Of a stretch of DNA of 64,000 bases, positions 36,018 to 45,130 are shown in pieces. A program made the position numbers and the translations under genes. The notes below the pieces were generated by a model that saw nothing but the letters and a program-made list of their open reading frames with translations, had not been told where the DNA came from and ran no database searches. Within the stretch, counting starts at the first letter, position 1, and each line of letters begins with the position of its first letter. Source of the stretch: Kineosporiaceae bacterium (GTDB lineage: Bacteria; Actinomycetota; Actinomycetes; Actinomycetales; Kineosporiaceae); the NCBI GenBank assembly GCA_016713225.1, contig JADJPO010000001.1, positions 620,001 to 684,000 of the forward strand, given 5' to 3'.

Positions 36018-36587
36018 ATGGCCAAGACCGCCGGACGCGACGCCGCCGCGACCCGTGACCTGATCCTGCAGGCCGCCCAGGACGTCGTCCTCGAGGACGG
36101 CGTCGCGCACCTCACCCTGGCGAAGGCAGCGGCGCGGGCCGGGGTGAGCAAGGGCGGCGTGCTCTACCACTTCGCCACCCGCAACGACCTGGTGGCGGCG
36201 ATGGTCGAGCGCCTGATCGCGCGCTTCCAGTCCGGGCTGGACGACGTCCGGGCCGCTCACCCGCAGCACTCCTTCGTCCGGGTGTACGTCGAGGAGTGCC
36301 TCGTCGAGGAGCCGATCGAACCGGCCGCCGCCCGACACGAACAGCGCGTCGGCGCCGCCCTGCTCGCCGCCGTGGCCGCCGAACCCGAGTTGCTCGCCCC
36401 GCTGCGCGCCGCCTTCGACGACTGGCAGCACCAGATCGAGCAGGCCGCCGACCCGGTCGGGGCCACCATCGCCCGGTTGGCCGCCGACGGGCTCTGGCTG
36501 TGCGAGCTGTTCGGCATCGACGCCCTCACCCCGCAGCGGCGCGAGCAGGTGGCCGACCGGCTGCGCCAGTTGGCAGACCCCTCGTGA
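36018..36587 (+). CDS. TetR-family repressor
   Basis: This 189-residue regulator has the N-terminal TetR helix-turn-helix (AARAGVSKGGVLYHFATRNDLVAAM) and a helical ligand domain. It lies just downstream of a perfect palindrome, which is very likely its own operator, and overlaps the following MFS transporter gene by four bases. The pair looks like a repressor with the efflux pump it controls. The ligand is unknown. Confidence 0.93.
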   Translation: MAKTAGRDAAATRDLILQAAQDVVLEDGVAHLTLAKAAARAGVSKGGVLYHFATRNDLVAAMVERLIARFQSGLDDVRAAHPQHSFVRVYVEECLVEEPIEPAAARHEQRVGAALLAAVAAEPELLAPLRAAFDDWQHQIEQAADPVGATIARLAADGLWLCELFGIDALTPQRREQVADRLRQLADPS

Positions 36588-37822
36588 ACGCCCTCCGCCG
36601 GTGGCTGCAGCCGGGCTATTCGTTGCTGGTGCTCGCCCTCGCGGCGGCCGTCTTCCTGCAGTGGACCGGCTCCAGCGCCGTCCTGCCGCTGCTGCCGATC
36701 TACCTGGCCGAGCGCGACAACCCGACCGGGTTGATCGGTGCCGTCATGGCCTCGTTCTTCGCCACCGGCGTGCTCGCCCAGTACCTGTCGGGCCGGCTCG
36801 GTGACCGGATCGGTCATCGCCGGGTGTTGCTGACCGGCTTGATCGGTTATGCCCTGGCCAGCGCCGGATTCCTGCTCGAGGTCAATGGCTGGGGCTATCT
36901 CGGGCTGCGCGGTGCCCAGGGGGCCGCAGCAGGCGCCGCGCAGGTCGCCTGCCTGTCCCTGGTGGCCCGTGCGGTGCCCTTGGCGGCCCGTGGCCGCGCC
37001 TTCGCGATCGTCAGCGGCGCCGAGTTGGCCGGCATCGCGGTCGGTCCGATGCTGGGTACCGCGGTCGGGATCGCGCACATGGGCACCCTGTTCGTGGTCT
37101 CGGCCGCGGCGGCTCTGGCGGCCTGCATTCCGGTGCTGCTCTCGCGCGCCGCCTCGGTCGACCTCACCCCGCATCCGGACGCCGCGCTGGCTCGCCTGCC
37201 CCGGCGTGGTGTGGCCGGCCGGGCACTGACCGGAGTGCTGCTGGTGGCCGTGATCGGTGGGGTGTTGACCGGCGTCTACGAGGCCTGCTGGTCGTTGCTG
37301 ATGGATGCCCGGGGGGCGACCGACGCGCAGATCGGCCTGTCCTGGACGCTGTTCGCGGTGCCCTTCGCGATCATCGCCCCGTTCGGCGGGTGGCTGGCCG
37401 ACCGGCAGGATCGCCGGGTCCTGGTCATGGTCGGGCTGCTCAGCGGCAGTGTGTTCGCCGGCCTGTACCCGTTCCTGCCCAGCGTGGGCTGGCTCATCGG
37501 GTTGGGCATGGTCGAGTCCGTCGGTTTCGTGTTCGCCGTCCCCGCGGCACAGTCCCTGCTCACCGAACACGTGCCCGATGAGGCAGCCGGCCGCGCACAG
37601 GGTCTGTTCACCGCGTTGCAGACCGCTGCCGTGGCCCTGTCGGCGGGTGTGTGCGGTGCGGCGTTCGGTGTGGCCGACTGGTTGCCGTTCGTCGGCGTCA
37701 TGCTGGTGACCCTCGTGCTGCTGGCCGTGGTGCCCTTCCTGTGGCGCCAGGTGCCGGGTCGAGTCCAGTCGCCGACGGCCCCGTCGGAGGCGGCCGCAAC
37801 TCGCGTAGCCTCACCGTCGTGA
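36584..37822 (+). CDS. Major facilitator superfamily transporter
   Basis: This 412-residue protein has about twelve hydrophobic segments and the MFS loop motif SGRLGDRIGHRRVLL between segments 2 and 3, with a second copy in the C half (GWLADRQDRRVLVMVG). It is likely a drug or metabolite exporter controlled by the TetR protein encoded upstream. The GTG start overlaps the tetR stop. The gene end overlaps the DUF3592 gene by four bases. Confidence 0.92.
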   Translation: MNALRRWLQPGYSLLVLALAAAVFLQWTGSSAVLPLLPIYLAERDNPTGLIGAVMASFFATGVLAQYLSGRLGDRIGHRRVLLTGLIGYALASAGFLLEVNGWGYLGLRGAQGAAAGAAQVACLSLVARAVPLAARGRAFAIVSGAELAGIAVGPMLGTAVGIAHMGTLFVVSAAAALAACIPVLLSRAASVDLTPHPDAALARLPRRGVAGRALTGVLLVAVIGGVLTGVYEACWSLLMDARGATDAQIGLSWTLFAVPFAIIAPFGGWLADRQDRRVLVMVGLLSGSVFAGLYPFLPSVGWLIGLGMVESVGFVFAVPAAQSLLTEHVPDEAAGRAQGLFTALQTAAVALSAGVCGAAFGVADWLPFVGVMLVTLVLLAVVPFLWRQVPGRVQSPTAPSEAAATRVASPS

Positions 37823-38223
37823 GGTTCCTGTTGCTGCTCGCCGCGTTCCCGGCGCTCGGGGCCGTGGGCATGGTGATCGCCGCGGTCCGGGCCCGACTGC
37901 ACGAGCCGGAGTTGCGCCGCACCGGTGAGGTCGCCATCGCGACCATCGTCGACAGCCGCCGTGTCACGTCGGACGACGGCCGCGTCCTGTTTCACCCGGT
38001 GCTGAAGTTCGTCACCGAGCGCGGCAGATCCGTTCGCGCGGTAGGGGATATCTCATCCCCGCGGCCGTTCATCACCGACCGGACGATGGCCGTGGTCTAT
38101 GACCCACGCAAGCCCCAGACGGTCCTGGTCGGCCCAGGGCGCTCGCGGGCCTACCTGGTCGGGGCCGTGGTCTTCGGCGTGATCTCGGTGATCCTCGTGG
38201 TCTTTGCGCTCATCTCGAGCTGA
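37819..38223 (+). CDS. DUF3592-like small membrane protein
   Basis: This 134-residue protein has one N-terminal hydrophobic helix (LLLLAAFPALGAVGMVIAAV), a soluble middle (GEVAIATIVDSRRV, HPVLKFVTERG, VVYDPRKPQ) and a C-terminal helix. That order is typical of DUF3592 proteins, whose function is unknown. The GTG start overlaps the transporter stop. It overlaps the convergent mmuM by 14 bases. Confidence 0.8.
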   Translation: MRFLLLLAAFPALGAVGMVIAAVRARLHEPELRRTGEVAIATIVDSRRVTSDDGRVLFHPVLKFVTERGRSVRAVGDISSPRPFITDRTMAVVYDPRKPQTVLVGPGRSRAYLVGAVVFGVISVILVVFALISS

Positions 38224-39160
38224 GCACCGTTCCGCTCAGGGCGGCGATGTCCTGCGGCCCGATCCGGCAGCAGCCACCGACCAGGCGCGCGCCGTCCGCG
38301 ATCCACCCGGCCACGTCGGCGCCGTCCAACCCGGGCGCACCGACCCAGGCGCGTCGGGCGCCGTCCCAGGTCTCGCCGCTGTTCGGGTAGACGATCACCG
38401 GCTTGGCCGAGCGTTCGGCAGCCAGCCGCACCGCCGCGCCCGCCCCGGACGGCGCGGTGCAGTTCACCCCCACCGCCACCACGGACGACGCCGCACCCGC
38501 GAGTGCGAAGGCCTCGCCGGCGTCCTCACCGAAGCGGGTGAGAACCCGGCCATCGTCGGTGGTGACCGTGGTGAGCGAGATCCAGGCGGGCGCGCCGAGC
38601 TCGTCCAACTCGGCGACCAGCGCCTCGACCTCGGCCAGCCGCGGGATGGTCTCGCAGGCCAGCACGTCGGCACCGGCGTCCAGCAACACCTCGAGCCGCT
38701 CTCGGTGGAAGGCTCGCAGCCCGGCCACCGTGTCCCGCGGTGCGGGGTAGTCGCCGGTGTACTCCTGGCCCTCGGCGAGCACGGCCCCGTACGGCCCGAC
38801 CGACGCGGCCACCCAGGCATGGCCATCGAGGCCGCACTCGGTGCGTGCCCGGGCGGCCAGGGACACCGAGCGCCGCATCAGGGTCTCGGCCTCGCCTCGG
38901 TCGATCCCGGCAGCCGCGAAACCCTCGAAGCTGGCCTGGTAACTGGCCGTGGTGGCCACCCGGGCGCCGGCCGCGAAGTAGGCGGCATGGGTGGCCCGGA
39001 TCTCGTCGGGGTCCTCACGCAACAGGGCGGCGGACCACAGATCCGAGGAGACGTCGTGCCCCCGGTGTTCCAGCTCTGTGGCCAGGCCACCGTCGAGCAC
39101 CACCCGTTCGTGGGCGATGGCCTGCGCCAAGGAGGTCGATGCATCGATGCTCACGAGCAC
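38210..39160 (-). CDS. mmuM: Homocysteine S-methyltransferase MmuM
   Basis: MmuM moves a methyl group from S-methylmethionine (or SAM) to homocysteine to make methionine. The 316-residue protein has the zinc-binding pattern VGVNCTAP and LVGGCCRIGP, plus VVLDGGLATELEHRGHD and TASYQASFEGF. It is the cobalamin-independent form. The start may be GTG 39160 or GTG 39154. Confidence 0.95.
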   Translation of the reverse strand: MLVSIDASTSLAQAIAHERVVLDGGLATELEHRGHDVSSDLWSAALLREDPDEIRATHAAYFAAGARVATTASYQASFEGFAAAGIDRGEAETLMRRSVSLAARARTECGLDGHAWVAASVGPYGAVLAEGQEYTGDYPAPRDTVAGLRAFHRERLEVLLDAGADVLACETIPRLAEVEALVAELDELGAPAWISLTTVTTDDGRVLTRFGEDAGEAFALAGAASSVVAVGVNCTAPSGAGAAVRLAAERSAKPVIVYPNSGETWDGARRAWVGAPGLDGADVAGWIADGARLVGGCCRIGPQDIAALSGTVLSSR

Positions 39161-39170
39161 CGATTGTGGG

Positions 39171-39542
39171 TCATCCCGGCAACGACGGGGTCACCGGGGC
39201 CTGGGTGAGCTCTGCGCCGTCGGGCTCGGCCTGTCCGGCGAGGACGGCAGCCTTGCGGAACTGACGCACCGCCCGCACGCAGTCCAGGCGCCGGCCGAAC
39301 CGGTTCGCCGAGACGGCACGGAGCCGCCCCGACACGAGCATCGCCCAATGCCATTCCCGACCCTCGTCGAACAGGTCGAACTGGGCACTGCCCGCCGCCT
39401 GGAAGACGGCGCGGGCCTCGCTCACCGCCCTCGCCCGGTCGGGCATCGGGTCGGGTCCGTAGGCCAGGGTGCGGTTGTTCGCGCCGAGCAGCCGCCAGAA
39501 CCACCCCGAGTCGAGGTGGTAGTACTGCACGCGCATGGCCAT
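39171..39542 (-). CDS. Unknown 123-residue protein
   Basis: This protein starts VQYYHLDSGWFWRLLGANNR and continues with an Arg-rich helical segment and an Asp/Glu/Trp patch (FDLFDEGREWHWAML). There is no signal peptide or membrane helix. The opening resembles short YegP-like beta domains, but I do not claim that family. It lies between mmuM and hutI and is transcribed with mmuM if at all. Confidence 0.65.
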   Translation of the reverse strand: MAMRVQYYHLDSGWFWRLLGANNRTLAYGPDPMPDRARAVSEARAVFQAAGSAQFDLFDEGREWHWAMLVSGRLRAVSANRFGRRLDCVRAVRQFRKAAVLAGQAEPDGAELTQAPVTPSLPG

Positions 39543-39638
39543 GGGACAAACGGTGCCCGGCGGAGGTCACGGTGGGGTGCCCGTGACGCGACGGTGCGAT
39601 GAACTCCGGGTGAGACTGCTCTGGCCTACCGTGGGGCC

Positions 39639-40868
39639 ATGTCTGGGGTGGCGTCGTCCGTGCTGATCACCGGCATCGGTGAACTGGTGACCAATGATCC
39701 GAGGTGGGCCGTTGCCACCGATCCGCCGGACATCGCTCGGCTGGGCCTCCTGCGGGATGCGGCGATCGTGCTGGACGGCGGCCGGGTCGCCTGGGTCGGG
39801 CCCGCCGAACGCTCGACGGGTTCGCCGGGCTCCGTCGGCGCGGACCGGCGGATCGATGTCGCGGGTGCGGCCGTCGTCCCGGGGTTCGTCGATGCCCACG
39901 CGCACCTGATCTTCGCCGGCGACCGCGCCGCCGAGTTCGCCGCCCGGATGACGGGGACGCCGTACAGCGCGGGCGGTATCCGCACCACCGTGGCGGCCAC
40001 GCGTGCTGCCTCCGACGAGGAGCTGCGGGCCAACGCCGCCCGCTTGGTGGCCGAGATGCGGCGCCAGGGCACGACCACGGTCGAGATCAAGTCGGGGTAC
40101 GGGCTGACCACCCACGACGAGGCCCGCGCGCTGGTCGTGGCCGCCGATCTCACCGCCGAGACCACCTACCTGGGCGCTCACGTGGTGGCACCGGAGTTCG
40201 CCGAGCGGGGCGATGTCGCGGGCTACGTCGACCTGGTCACCGGGGCGATGCTCGACGCCTGCGCCCCGCACGCGCGCTGGGTCGACGTGTTCTGCGAGCG
40301 CGGTGCCTTCGACGCGGACGCCGCGCGCGCCGTCCTGAGCGCCGGCATGGCGCGCGGGCTGTTGCCCCGGGTGCACGCCAACCAGCTCGGCCCGGGGCCG
40401 GGAGTGCAACTGGCGGCCGAGCTGGGGGCGGCCTCGGCCGATCACTGCACCCACCTGGACGACGCCGACGTCACCGCGCTCGCCGACGCCGGCGTGGTGG
40501 CCACGCTGTTGCCGGGGGCGGAACTGTCGACCCGCTCGCCCTACCCGGACGCGCGGCGCCTGCTGGACGCCGGGGTGTGCGTGGCGCTGGCCACCGACTG
40601 CAACCCGGGTTCGTCGTACACCTCGTCGATGCCGTTGTGCATCGCGCTGGGCGTGATCGCGATGCGGATGAGCCCGGCGGAGGCGCTCTGGTCGGCCACC
40701 GCGGGTGGCGCGAGATCGCTGCGGCGCACCGACATCGGGGCGCTGACGGTGGGTGCCGCGGGCGACCTGGCGATCCTGGACGCACCGTCCTTCGTGCACC
40801 TGGCCTATCGGCCGGGTGTTCCGCTGGTGCGCCAGGTCATGCAGCGCGGTGAGCTGGTCAGCCCTTGA
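39639..40868 (+). CDS. hutI: Imidazolonepropionase HutI
   Basis: HutI opens imidazolonepropionate to N-formimidoylglutamate, the third step of histidine degradation. The 409-residue amidohydrolase has the metal motif VVPGFVDAHAHLIFAGDR, the HutI stretch EIKSGYGLTT, LGAHVVAPEFAERG, HANQLGPGPG and LATDCNPGSSYTSSM. ATG 39639 is about 14 bases from TACCGT and has no clear ribosome binding site, so it may be leaderless. The end overlaps the convergent DUF4235 gene by 11 bases. Confidence 0.96.
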   Translation: MSGVASSVLITGIGELVTNDPRWAVATDPPDIARLGLLRDAAIVLDGGRVAWVGPAERSTGSPGSVGADRRIDVAGAAVVPGFVDAHAHLIFAGDRAAEFAARMTGTPYSAGGIRTTVAATRAASDEELRANAARLVAEMRRQGTTTVEIKSGYGLTTHDEARALVVAADLTAETTYLGAHVVAPEFAERGDVAGYVDLVTGAMLDACAPHARWVDVFCERGAFDADAARAVLSAGMARGLLPRVHANQLGPGPGVQLAAELGAASADHCTHLDDADVTALADAGVVATLLPGAELSTRSPYPDARRLLDAGVCVALATDCNPGSSYTSSMPLCIALGVIAMRMSPAEALWSATAGGARSLRRTDIGALTVGAAGDLAILDAPSFVHLAYRPGVPLVRQVMQRGELVSP

Positions 40869-41136
40869 CGGCCAGGCCCTTCGGCAGTGACCCGGAGGAC
40901 TCGCGGTAGTAGGCGGCGGCGCGGCGGGTCGCCACCAACCGGGCCACGCCGATGGCGGCGCCCGACAGCACCGCCCAACTGATCGCCTCGCCCCAGTGCG
41001 TGTCGGGGTCCTCGGGGTTGACCGGGGGCTCCTCGCCGGTGGCGGCTCGCCACGCGGTGGTGATGCCCTTCTCGGCGAGCGAGGCAGCCAGTACGGCTGC
41101 ACCGGTGCCGAGCACCTTCCAGACCAACGATCCCAC
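40858..41136 (-). CDS. DUF4235 small membrane protein
   Basis: This 92-residue protein has two hydrophobic helices around LVWKVLGTGAAVLAASLAEKG and AISWAVLSGAAIGVARLVA, joined by a loop with GEEPPVNPEDPDTHW. This layout defines DUF4235, an actinobacterial family without known function. The GTG start at 41136 lies close to the thiM riboswitch on the other strand. Confidence 0.87.
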   Translation of the reverse strand: MGSLVWKVLGTGAAVLAASLAEKGITTAWRAATGEEPPVNPEDPDTHWGEAISWAVLSGAAIGVARLVATRRAAAYYRESSGSLPKGLAVKG

Positions 41137-41202
41137 GGTGAGCCTCCAGCAGCCTGTCCCGAGGAGCCATCACATCACGTTCGGCACTATCGTGGCAGTC
41201 GA

Positions 41203-41271
41203 CGCGGGGTGCCGGGCAGCTGGCTGAGATCACACCCGTCGAACCTGATCTAGTTCGGACTAGCGAAGGGA
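41203..41271 (+). promoter_or_regulatory. TPP riboswitch upstream of thiM
   Basis: The conserved pieces of the THI element occur in order: GGGGTGCC at 41206, CTGAGA at 41224, then ACCCGTCGAACCTGATCTAG and GCGAAGGGA ending at 41271. It lies eight bases before the thiM start and should turn off translation when thiamine pyrophosphate is abundant. Confidence 0.95.
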
Positions 41272-41278
41272 CGTCGTC

Positions 41279-42097
41279 ATGACTCCTCCATCTGCCCTGT
41301 CGAGCGTGTCCGCCGAGGCGTGTGCCGAGGCCCTGGCTGCCGTGCGTGCGCAGGTGCCGCTGGTGCAGTGCCTGACCAACATCGTGGTGGCCGGCTGGAC
41401 CGCGAACGTGGTGCTGGCCGTGGGAGCGGCGCCGGCGATGGTCGACAACCCTGCTGAGGCAGCGGGATTCGCCGGCATCGCCCGTGGGGTGCTGATCAAC
41501 CTGGGCACGCCCTACCCGGAAACCGCCGAGGCGATGCACGAGGCCGTTGTCGCTGCGGCGACCGCCGGCACGCCCTGGGTGCTGGACCCCGTGGCCGCGG
41601 GGGCGCTGGCCTGGCGCACCGAGATCGCCCACGAGCTGCTCGCCGCTGCGACGCCCACGGTGATCCGCGGTAACGCCTCGGAGATCGGGGCGTTCACCGG
41701 CGGCGCGGGCGGTCGCGGCGTCGATGCGGTCGACACGGCGGAGTCGATGGCTTCGGCGGCAGTCGATCTGGCCAAGCACCGTGGCACGGTGGTGGCGATG
41801 AGTGGACCGGTCGATCACCTCACCGACGGCGAGCGGTTGGTGCGCGTGGCCAACGGCCACCCGTGGATGACGCAGGTGACCGGCGTCGGATGTGCCCTCG
41901 GAGCCCTGATGGCGGCCTTCGCCGGCTCGGTCGAGGACCCTCTGGTCGCCGCAGTGGCCGCCACGGCGACGCTGACCGTCGCCGCCGAGGACGCCGCCCG
42001 AGCCAGCCGCGGCCCGGGTTCGTTTGCCGTGGCCCTGCTGGACGAGCTGGCCTCGCTGACCCCACAGACGCTGGCCGCCCGCGTCGCCCTGAGCTGA
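41279..42097 (+). CDS. thiM: Hydroxyethylthiazole kinase ThiM
   Basis: ThiM phosphorylates salvaged hydroxyethylthiazole for thiamine synthesis. The 272-residue protein has PLVQCLTNIVVAGWTANVVL, LINLGTPYPE, WVLDPVAAGAL, VIRGNASEIGA and the catalytic TGVGCALGALMAAF with Cys. The GCALG form of the anion hole is normal for this family. It is controlled by the TPP riboswitch and is followed by thiE and thiD. Confidence 0.96.
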   Translation: MTPPSALSSVSAEACAEALAAVRAQVPLVQCLTNIVVAGWTANVVLAVGAAPAMVDNPAEAAGFAGIARGVLINLGTPYPETAEAMHEAVVAAATAGTPWVLDPVAAGALAWRTEIAHELLAAATPTVIRGNASEIGAFTGGAGGRGVDAVDTAESMASAAVDLAKHRGTVVAMSGPVDHLTDGERLVRVANGHPWMTQVTGVGCALGALMAAFAGSVEDPLVAAVAATATLTVAAEDAARASRGPGSFAVALLDELASLTPQTLAARVALS

Positions 42098-42105
42098 GGG
42101 TCGTG

Positions 42106-42774
42106 ATGCGTTCGGCTCTCGATCTGTCGGTGTACCTGGTGACCGACACCGCGCTGTGTGGCGACGTCGGGGTGGTGGCCACGGTGCGTGCTGCCGTGGC
42201 GAACGGGGTCAGCCTGGTGCAACTGCGCGACCCCGAGGCGGACGACGACACCTTCGTGGCGCTGGGCCGGGAACTGGTCGACGAGCTGCGGGGTACCGGC
42301 GTCCCGCTGATCGTCAACGATCGGGTGCACCTGACCGAGGCGATCGGCGCTGCGGGAGCCCATGTGGGCCAAGGCGATCTGGACGCCGTGCCGGCTCGCC
42401 GGCTGCTCGGGCCGGCGGCGGTGCTGGGGCTGTCGGTGCAGACCCTCGACCACGTCGAGGCCGCGCGAGAGCTCGGGTCGGTGATCGACTACCTCGGCGT
42501 CGGGCCGGTGTGGGCGCAGGACACCAAGCCGGACGCCGCGGCTCCCGGTGGCCTCGACCTGTTGCGAGACATCGTGATCGCCAGTCCCTGGCCGTGCGTG
42601 GCGATCGGCGGTATCGGCGGTGAGCGGGTGGCCGCGGTGCGGCGGACCGGGGCCGCTGGGGTTGCCGTGGTGAGCGCGATCTGCGGCCGGCCCGACATCG
42701 CCTCGGCGACAGCGCAGGTGCGACGTACCTGGGACCAGCCAGCCGATGACGAGACGGGAGCACGCTCGCGATGA
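42106..42774 (+). CDS. thiE: Thiamine-phosphate synthase ThiE
   Basis: ThiE joins the pyrimidine and thiazole phosphates to thiamine phosphate. The 222-residue TIM barrel has VSLVQLRDPEADD, VPLIVNDRVHLT, AHVGQGDLDA, DYLGVGPVWAQDTKPDA and AIGGIGGE. ATG 42106 is chosen because GAGGG lies seven bases upstream; a GTG three bases earlier is possible. The stop overlaps thiD by four bases. Confidence 0.96.
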   Translation: MRSALDLSVYLVTDTALCGDVGVVATVRAAVANGVSLVQLRDPEADDDTFVALGRELVDELRGTGVPLIVNDRVHLTEAIGAAGAHVGQGDLDAVPARRLLGPAAVLGLSVQTLDHVEAARELGSVIDYLGVGPVWAQDTKPDAAAPGGLDLLRDIVIASPWPCVAIGGIGGERVAAVRRTGAAGVAVVSAICGRPDIASATAQVRRTWDQPADDETGARSR

Positions 42775-43643
42775 GCAGACCGCCGGTGGCCCTGACGATC
42801 GCGGGCAGCGACCCGTCGGGCGGGGCAGGCATCCAGGCCGATCTCAAGACGTTCTCGGCGCTCGGCGCCTATGGCACGGCGGTGATCACCGCCCTGACCG
42901 CCCAGAACACCCGCGGCGTGACCGGGGTTCACGTGGTGCCGGCGGACTTCGTCGCCGAGCAACTGCAGACCCTCACCGCCGACGTCCGGATCGATGCCGT
43001 GAAGATCGGCATGTTGGCGACCGCCGAGATCGCCGATGCGGTGGGGGACTTCCTGCGCGCATTCGCCGGTGACGTCGTGGTGCTGGACCCGGTGATGGTG
43101 GCCACCAGCGGTGACCGGCTGCTGGCCCCGGACGCCGCGGCGGCGGTGGCGCGGCTGGTGCCGTTGGCCTCGATCATCACGCCCAACCTGCACGAGGCCG
43201 CCGACCTGTTGGGTGTCCCGGTGGCCACGGACCTCGCCGCAGTGCGCAGCCAGGCCGAGGCGTTGCTCGCCTCGGGGGCGAAGCGGGTGCTGCTCAAGGG
43301 CGGACACCTGGCCAATGCCGGCGATGGCACCGCTCGAGCGGTCGACGTCCTCGCCGAGTCGGTCGGTGCAGGCGTCGAACTGACCGAACTGACCGCGCCC
43401 CGCATCGCGACCCGCAACACCCATGGCACCGGATGCACGCTGTCGTCGGCGATCGCTGCCCTACGGCCGCAACGAGGCTCGTGGCCCGACGCGGTGCGTG
43501 AGGCCAAGCAGTGGCTCACCGCGGCCCTGGCCGCGGCCGACACCCTCGCGGTGGGGGGCAACGGCCGTGACGGTGATGCCGGCCCCGGCGAGGGCCACGG
43601 CCCGGTGCACCACTTTCACGCGCTCTGGCCGACCCTCGGCTGA
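42771..43643 (+). CDS. thiD: Hydroxymethylpyrimidine (phosphate) kinase ThiD
   Basis: ThiD phosphorylates hydroxymethylpyrimidine and its monophosphate. The 290-residue ribokinase-fold protein has TIAGSDPSGGAGIQADLKTF, ALTAQNTRGV, VVLDPVMVATSGDRL, ITPNLHEAADL and NTHGTGCTLSSAI. It completes the thiM-thiE-thiD salvage operon. The 3' end overlaps the convergent transporter gene by 28 bases. Confidence 0.96.
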   Translation: MSRPPVALTIAGSDPSGGAGIQADLKTFSALGAYGTAVITALTAQNTRGVTGVHVVPADFVAEQLQTLTADVRIDAVKIGMLATAEIADAVGDFLRAFAGDVVVLDPVMVATSGDRLLAPDAAAAVARLVPLASIITPNLHEAADLLGVPVATDLAAVRSQAEALLASGAKRVLLKGGHLANAGDGTARAVDVLAESVGAGVELTELTAPRIATRNTHGTGCTLSSAIAALRPQRGSWPDAVREAKQWLTAALAAADTLAVGGNGRDGDAGPGEGHGPVHHFHALWPTLG

Positions 43644-44955
43644 GACCCGGCCGGCACGAACCACGCCAGCGCGGCGGCGACCACGAACGAGGTCAGGGAG
43701 GCCGACAGCCAGACGTGGCCCGTGGTGTGCAGGGCGGTGTCGATCCAGGTCCACAGATCGGCCCACCCGGGCACCGATCCGGGGTTGATCAGTTGGTAGA
43801 CCACGAATCCCACGCCCCAGGCGAGCCACATGCCGGGCCGGGAGGGGGCGGCGTCCGAGGTGTCCCAGCCCCGGCCCCGGCTGCGCAGCCAGGCCCCGAT
43901 CAGGGCGCCGGCCATCGGGATGAACACCCCGCCGATCAGGTAGAGGAAGCTGGTGTACTGGCTGATGTCGAGGGTGAGCGCGACCGCGGTGGTGAACGTG
44001 CCGATCAGCACGGTCAGCACGCGGCGGTCCCAGCGGGGCGAGATGTTCTGGATCGAGACCGCGGTCGAGTAGACGTTGGCGAAGCTGAGGTCGCTCTCAC
44101 GCAGCACCAGAACAGCGACCGCCGCCGTGCCCAGTGGCATGGCCAGGAAGAGGTCGAAGATCCGGTTAGGGTCCTGCTGCACCTGAGCCAGGGCGAGGAT
44201 GCCCATCAGCATGCAGAGCACCTGGGTGGTGCCGTAGCCGAGCACGGCGCCGAGGAATGCGCTGCGCTCGGTGCGGGCATGGCGGGAGTAGTCCGCCCCG
44301 AGCGGTACCCACGAGATGCCGATCGCCACGATCGCGTCGACCGCCAACCAGAAACCGCTCCACGACCCGGTGACTGACCCGGTGAGTCGAGGGCGTCTGC
44401 CGGACGGCGGGCCAGCCCGATCAGCAGCACCACCAGGGCGATCACGACCAGCACCGAGACGTAGCGGCGCAACAACCGGATCGCCCCGAGCGGGCGAATG
44501 GTCAACGCGGTCGTCACGATGCCGGCGATCAGGGTGGCGGCCCACACCGGGACGGCGCCTCGGGTCACCGCGGTCAGGCCCTGCGCGATGACGATCAGCT
44601 CGAAGATGGCCCAGCCCAGGCACTGGGCCAGGTTGAACGCGGTGGGCACGAACGAGGCCTTCGCCCCGAGCAGCCCCCGCAGCAGCACCATCGTCGGCAT
44701 GCCGGTGCGCGTCCCCATGACCAGAGTGGTGGCCAGGGCGAGGGCACCGAGCGCGGTGCCGACGAGCAGGGCCGTGATGGCCGCGGGCAGGCTCAGGGGG
44801 TCGGCCCCGTACGGGGTGAGGATCGCCAGTGCTCCGGCGAAGCCCAGCATGCTGACCCCGAGATTGCCCCAGAAGCCCAGCTGATCGGCCAGGCCCAGGG
44901 TGCGTGGTGCCGGTTCGGTGAGCGTGATCGGTGCTTCGTCGTGGACGACGGACAT
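43616..44955 (-). pseudogene. cytX: CytX-like hydroxymethylpyrimidine transporter (NCS1 family), one-base frameshift
   Basis: The two frames together give a twelve-helix NCS1 permease of the cytosine/purine type. The first frame has LGLADQLGFWGNLGVSMLGF and GTRTGMPTMVLLRGLLG; the second resumes at GSVTGSWSGFWLAVDAIVA and ISWVPLGADYSRHAR. A TPP riboswitch directly upstream marks it as a thiamine-related CytX that imports the pyrimidine moiety. A missing base near 44389, beside a tandem GACCCGGTGA repeat, causes the shift. It may be a sequence error. Confidence 0.85.
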
Positions 44956-44963
44956 CGGTGACC

Positions 44964-45068
44964 TCTTCCTTCGCCAGTGCTAACTGGATCAGGTTCAGGC
45001 GGTCAGCGCCGCACCGGTGAATCTGGTGCGACGCCCTCTCAGCCCGAGTGGGCTCCCGCGGGTGGGCC
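44964..45068 (-). promoter_or_regulatory. TPP riboswitch upstream of the cytX-like gene
   Basis: On the minus strand the order is GGGAGCCC, GGGCTGAGAGGGC, a long variable stem, then GACCGCCTGAACCTGATC, CAGTTAGCACTGGCGAAGGA. These are the conserved THI-box parts. It ends about nine bases before the ATG. Confidence 0.94.
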
Positions 45069-45130
45069 AAGCCTAACCGGCCGTGTCGCTGTCGGCTCCC
45101 GCGGTGTCGTGTGGCTGCCGCGGCGGACTC

